A stretch of DNA of 64,000 nucleotides, from positions 3,100,001 through 3,164,000 of the forward strand of contig NZ_CP013187.1 of the NCBI RefSeq assembly GCF_001444405.1, in the 5' to 3' direction. The position numbers and the translations under genes were made by a program. This document shows, one piece after another, positions 62,811 through 64,000 of this stretch (positions are counted from its first letter, which is position 1; each line of letters starts with the position of its first letter). The notes under the pieces are model-generated. The model worked only from the letters and a program-made list of their open reading frames with translations, did not search any database and was not told the DNA's origin. This DNA comes from Pseudoalteromonas phenolica (GTDB lineage Bacteria; Pseudomonadota; Gammaproteobacteria; Enterobacterales; Alteromonadaceae).

Positions 62811-63842
62811 CTATGAAAAGAAATTTACCGCATGTGGCTTAATTTTAAAAGTCACTGGCTCATTAATATTCAGGGCATGTTCACTTTCGACTGGCACTTC
62901 AATGATTTGCTCAGCCACTTTTATTTGGTAAATAAACTCGGTCCCAATAAAGCGCGATTGCAGAATTTCAACGTCATTATTCACGCCATTTTCTAACTGT
63001 ATATGAGCAGGTCGAATATAAATTTGTCCAGCACCTTGTGCAATTTCACACGCTTTTGTCGAAGTAAATCTACCAAATGAAGTAGTAAACTCGCGCTTAC
63101 TCTCAGCTTTAGCTGGTATATAAATACCCTGCCCCAAAAATTCTGCCACTTCTTTACAAGCTGGTTGCTCAAATAGCGTTTTAGCGTCGCCTAATTGAGC
63201 TATTTTACCTTTATGCATTACAGCCAGTTTATCAGCAAAAGCAAAGGCCTCTTCTTTTGAGTGGCTAACAAAGATAGCCGAGACCTTTTGATCTTTTATG
63301 ATTTGTCGAATGTCATTGATAAGTTGGAAACGCACTTGCGCATCAATATTCGAAAAGGGTTCATCGAGCAGAAGTAAGTTAGGTTTATAAGCGAGCGCTC
63401 TTGCAATGGCGACACGTTGTTGCTGACCACCTGAAAGCTCATGAGGATATCGCTCAGCAAATTCAGATAAATGCACAAGCTCAAGCATTTCATTTACACG
63501 TGCTTGTTTGTCAGTCTTATTAAACTTGCTTAAACCAAACGCGATATTTTGAGCAACAGTTAAGTGAGGAAATAACGCATAATCCTGAAACATCATGCCG
63601 ATATTTCGATGCTGTGGCTCAGTAAACTGCGAGTCATCACTCATGGTTTTACCATGAATAACAATCTGGCCATGTTGAGGTGTTAATAAACCTGCCACAG
63701 CTTTTAAAGTGGTGGTTTTGCCACACCCGCTGGCCCCCAATAGGCAAACAATTTCATTTTCGGCGACTTCTAAATCTAAATTTTCAATCACTTTTTGGCC
63801 ATCATATTGATAGCTTAAGTTTTTTAAAGACAAACTACTCAT
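62811..63842 (-). CDS. fbpC: Fe(III) ABC transporter ATP-binding protein FbpC-like
   Basis: A 343-residue ABC ATPase with Walker A GASGCGKTT (34-42), Q-loop FQDYALFPHLTV, signature LSGGQQQRVAIARAL, Walker B LLLLDEPFSNID, and a C-terminal TOBE-like regulatory region (about 240-343). The family handles ferric iron, but sulfate, spermidine/putrescine and other relatives look similar; the FbpB-like permease upstream supports iron. Four-base overlap with the permease. Confidence 0.88.
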   Translation of the reverse strand: MSSLSLKNLSYQYDGQKVIENLDLEVAENEIVCLLGASGCGKTTTLKAVAGLLTPQHGQIVIHGKTMSDDSQFTEPQHRNIGMMFQDYALFPHLTVAQNIAFGLSKFNKTDKQARVNEMLELVHLSEFAERYPHELSGGQQQRVAIARALAYKPNLLLLDEPFSNIDAQVRFQLINDIRQIIKDQKVSAIFVSHSKEEAFAFADKLAVMHKGKIAQLGDAKTLFEQPACKEVAEFLGQGIYIPAKAESKREFTTSFGRFTSTKACEIAQGAGQIYIRPAHIQLENGVNNDVEILQSRFIGTEFIYQIKVAEQIIEVPVESEHALNINEPVTFKIKPHAVNFFS

Positions 63843-64000
63843 GAATTGTGCTGCTCCATTGAGCGATTAACAAAATACAAAGGCACTAAGCCAACAAGAA
63901 CAATAAATAATGCCGAGATAGACGCAAGCTCTAGCTGCTCGTCACTTACATATTGGAACACATGGGTTGCCAAGGTTTCAAAATTAAACGGACGAAGCAA
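63839..64000 (-). CDS. fbpB: Fe(III) ABC transporter permease FbpB-like, C-terminal part
   Basis: Only the last 53 residues are in the window; the gene runs off the right edge. RPFNFETLATHVFQYVSDEQ and a final membrane helix (ALFIVLVGLVPLYF) match the C-terminus of FbpB/CysW-type permeases. Its TGA overlaps the fbpC ATG (ATGA). Confidence 0.82.
   Translation of the reverse strand: MLRPFNFETLATHVFQYVSDEQLELASISALFIVLVGLVPLYFVNRSMEQHNS

Noticed and set aside
1..64000. Mobile elements, prophage, CRISPR, toxin-antitoxin or defence islands
   Set aside because: No transposase, integrase, direct-repeat array, phage structural gene or attachment duplication is seen; gene content and spacing are those of core chromosome. 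The lone XRE gene has no toxin partner that I can recognise.

Overview
The window is a 64 kb stretch of gammaproteobacterial chromosome, most like Pseudoalteromonas or a close Alteromonadales relative. This rests on gene content and on the look of the proteins: a six-subunit Na+-NQR operon with apbE and nqrM, FabV as enoyl reductase, FolE2, ArcA plus full-length ArcB, and moderately AT-rich marine-type coding sequence. About 65 protein genes are packed with short gaps. I see no rRNA, tRNA, CRISPR array, prophage, integron or insertion sequence. It is core chromosome, not an island.

Layout. 1-4.4 kb: tail of an unknown gene, an MFS transporter, yaaA, tal and a DUF3545 gene. 4.4-12.5 kb: a nine-gene minus-strand cobalamin transport and salvage operon, btuD-btuC-cobT-cobS-cobU-cobQ-cobO-btuF-ung, behind a cobalamin riboswitch. 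Its likely promoter lies in the end of the upstream gene cobC. 13.1-20.4 kb: nqrM, apbE and nqrABCDEF. 20.8-27.1 kb: fabV, a bolA-type gene, alkB, then the plus-strand run rlmG-yajG-cyclophilin-ampG, then a small HTH gene. 27.4-33 kb: a 58-codon membrane microprotein gene, erpA, a ClC channel, hemJ, pyrB and hemL. 33-39.2 kb: a chemoreceptor, mrcB, and amtB-glnK with a likely NtrC/sigma-54 control region. 39.3-44.1 kb: an S10-type peptidase, an unknown tail-anchored protein, fau, rpiA and serA. 44.2-47.6 kb: yggX-mutY, trmB and rsmC. 48-53.6 kb: a signalling block with a membrane histidine kinase, a YfiR-like periplasmic protein, arcA and a convergent arcB. 53.7-57.2 kb: folE2, a DUF2726 gene, mtnN and cbiB. 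57.3-64 kb: tyrS, mepM-like, mdh, argR, a DyP-family protein, and the ATPase and partial permease of an Fe(III) ABC transporter.

How the genes work together. The B12 set (BtuCDF import, CobO adenosylation, CobQ, CobU, CobS, CobT, CobC, and a distant CbiB) fits salvage of corrinoids from late intermediates. No corrin-ring genes are visible here. NQR, its flavin transferase ApbE and its maturation factor NqrM form one respiratory module. ArcA and ArcB are neighbours here, next to an unusual kinase/YfiR-like pair.

Most worth a second look: (1) a DyP-family protein in an apparent operon with an Fe(III) transporter, whose distal haem residues appear replaced (Asp to Tyr, Arg to Glu) while the likely proximal His is kept; (2) the histidine kinase/YfiR-like pair directly upstream of arcA; (3) the riboswitch operon that ends in ung; (4) several structured intergenic elements, before pyrB, before the DUF2726 gene and before folE2. 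No large novel defence or mobile system is apparent.
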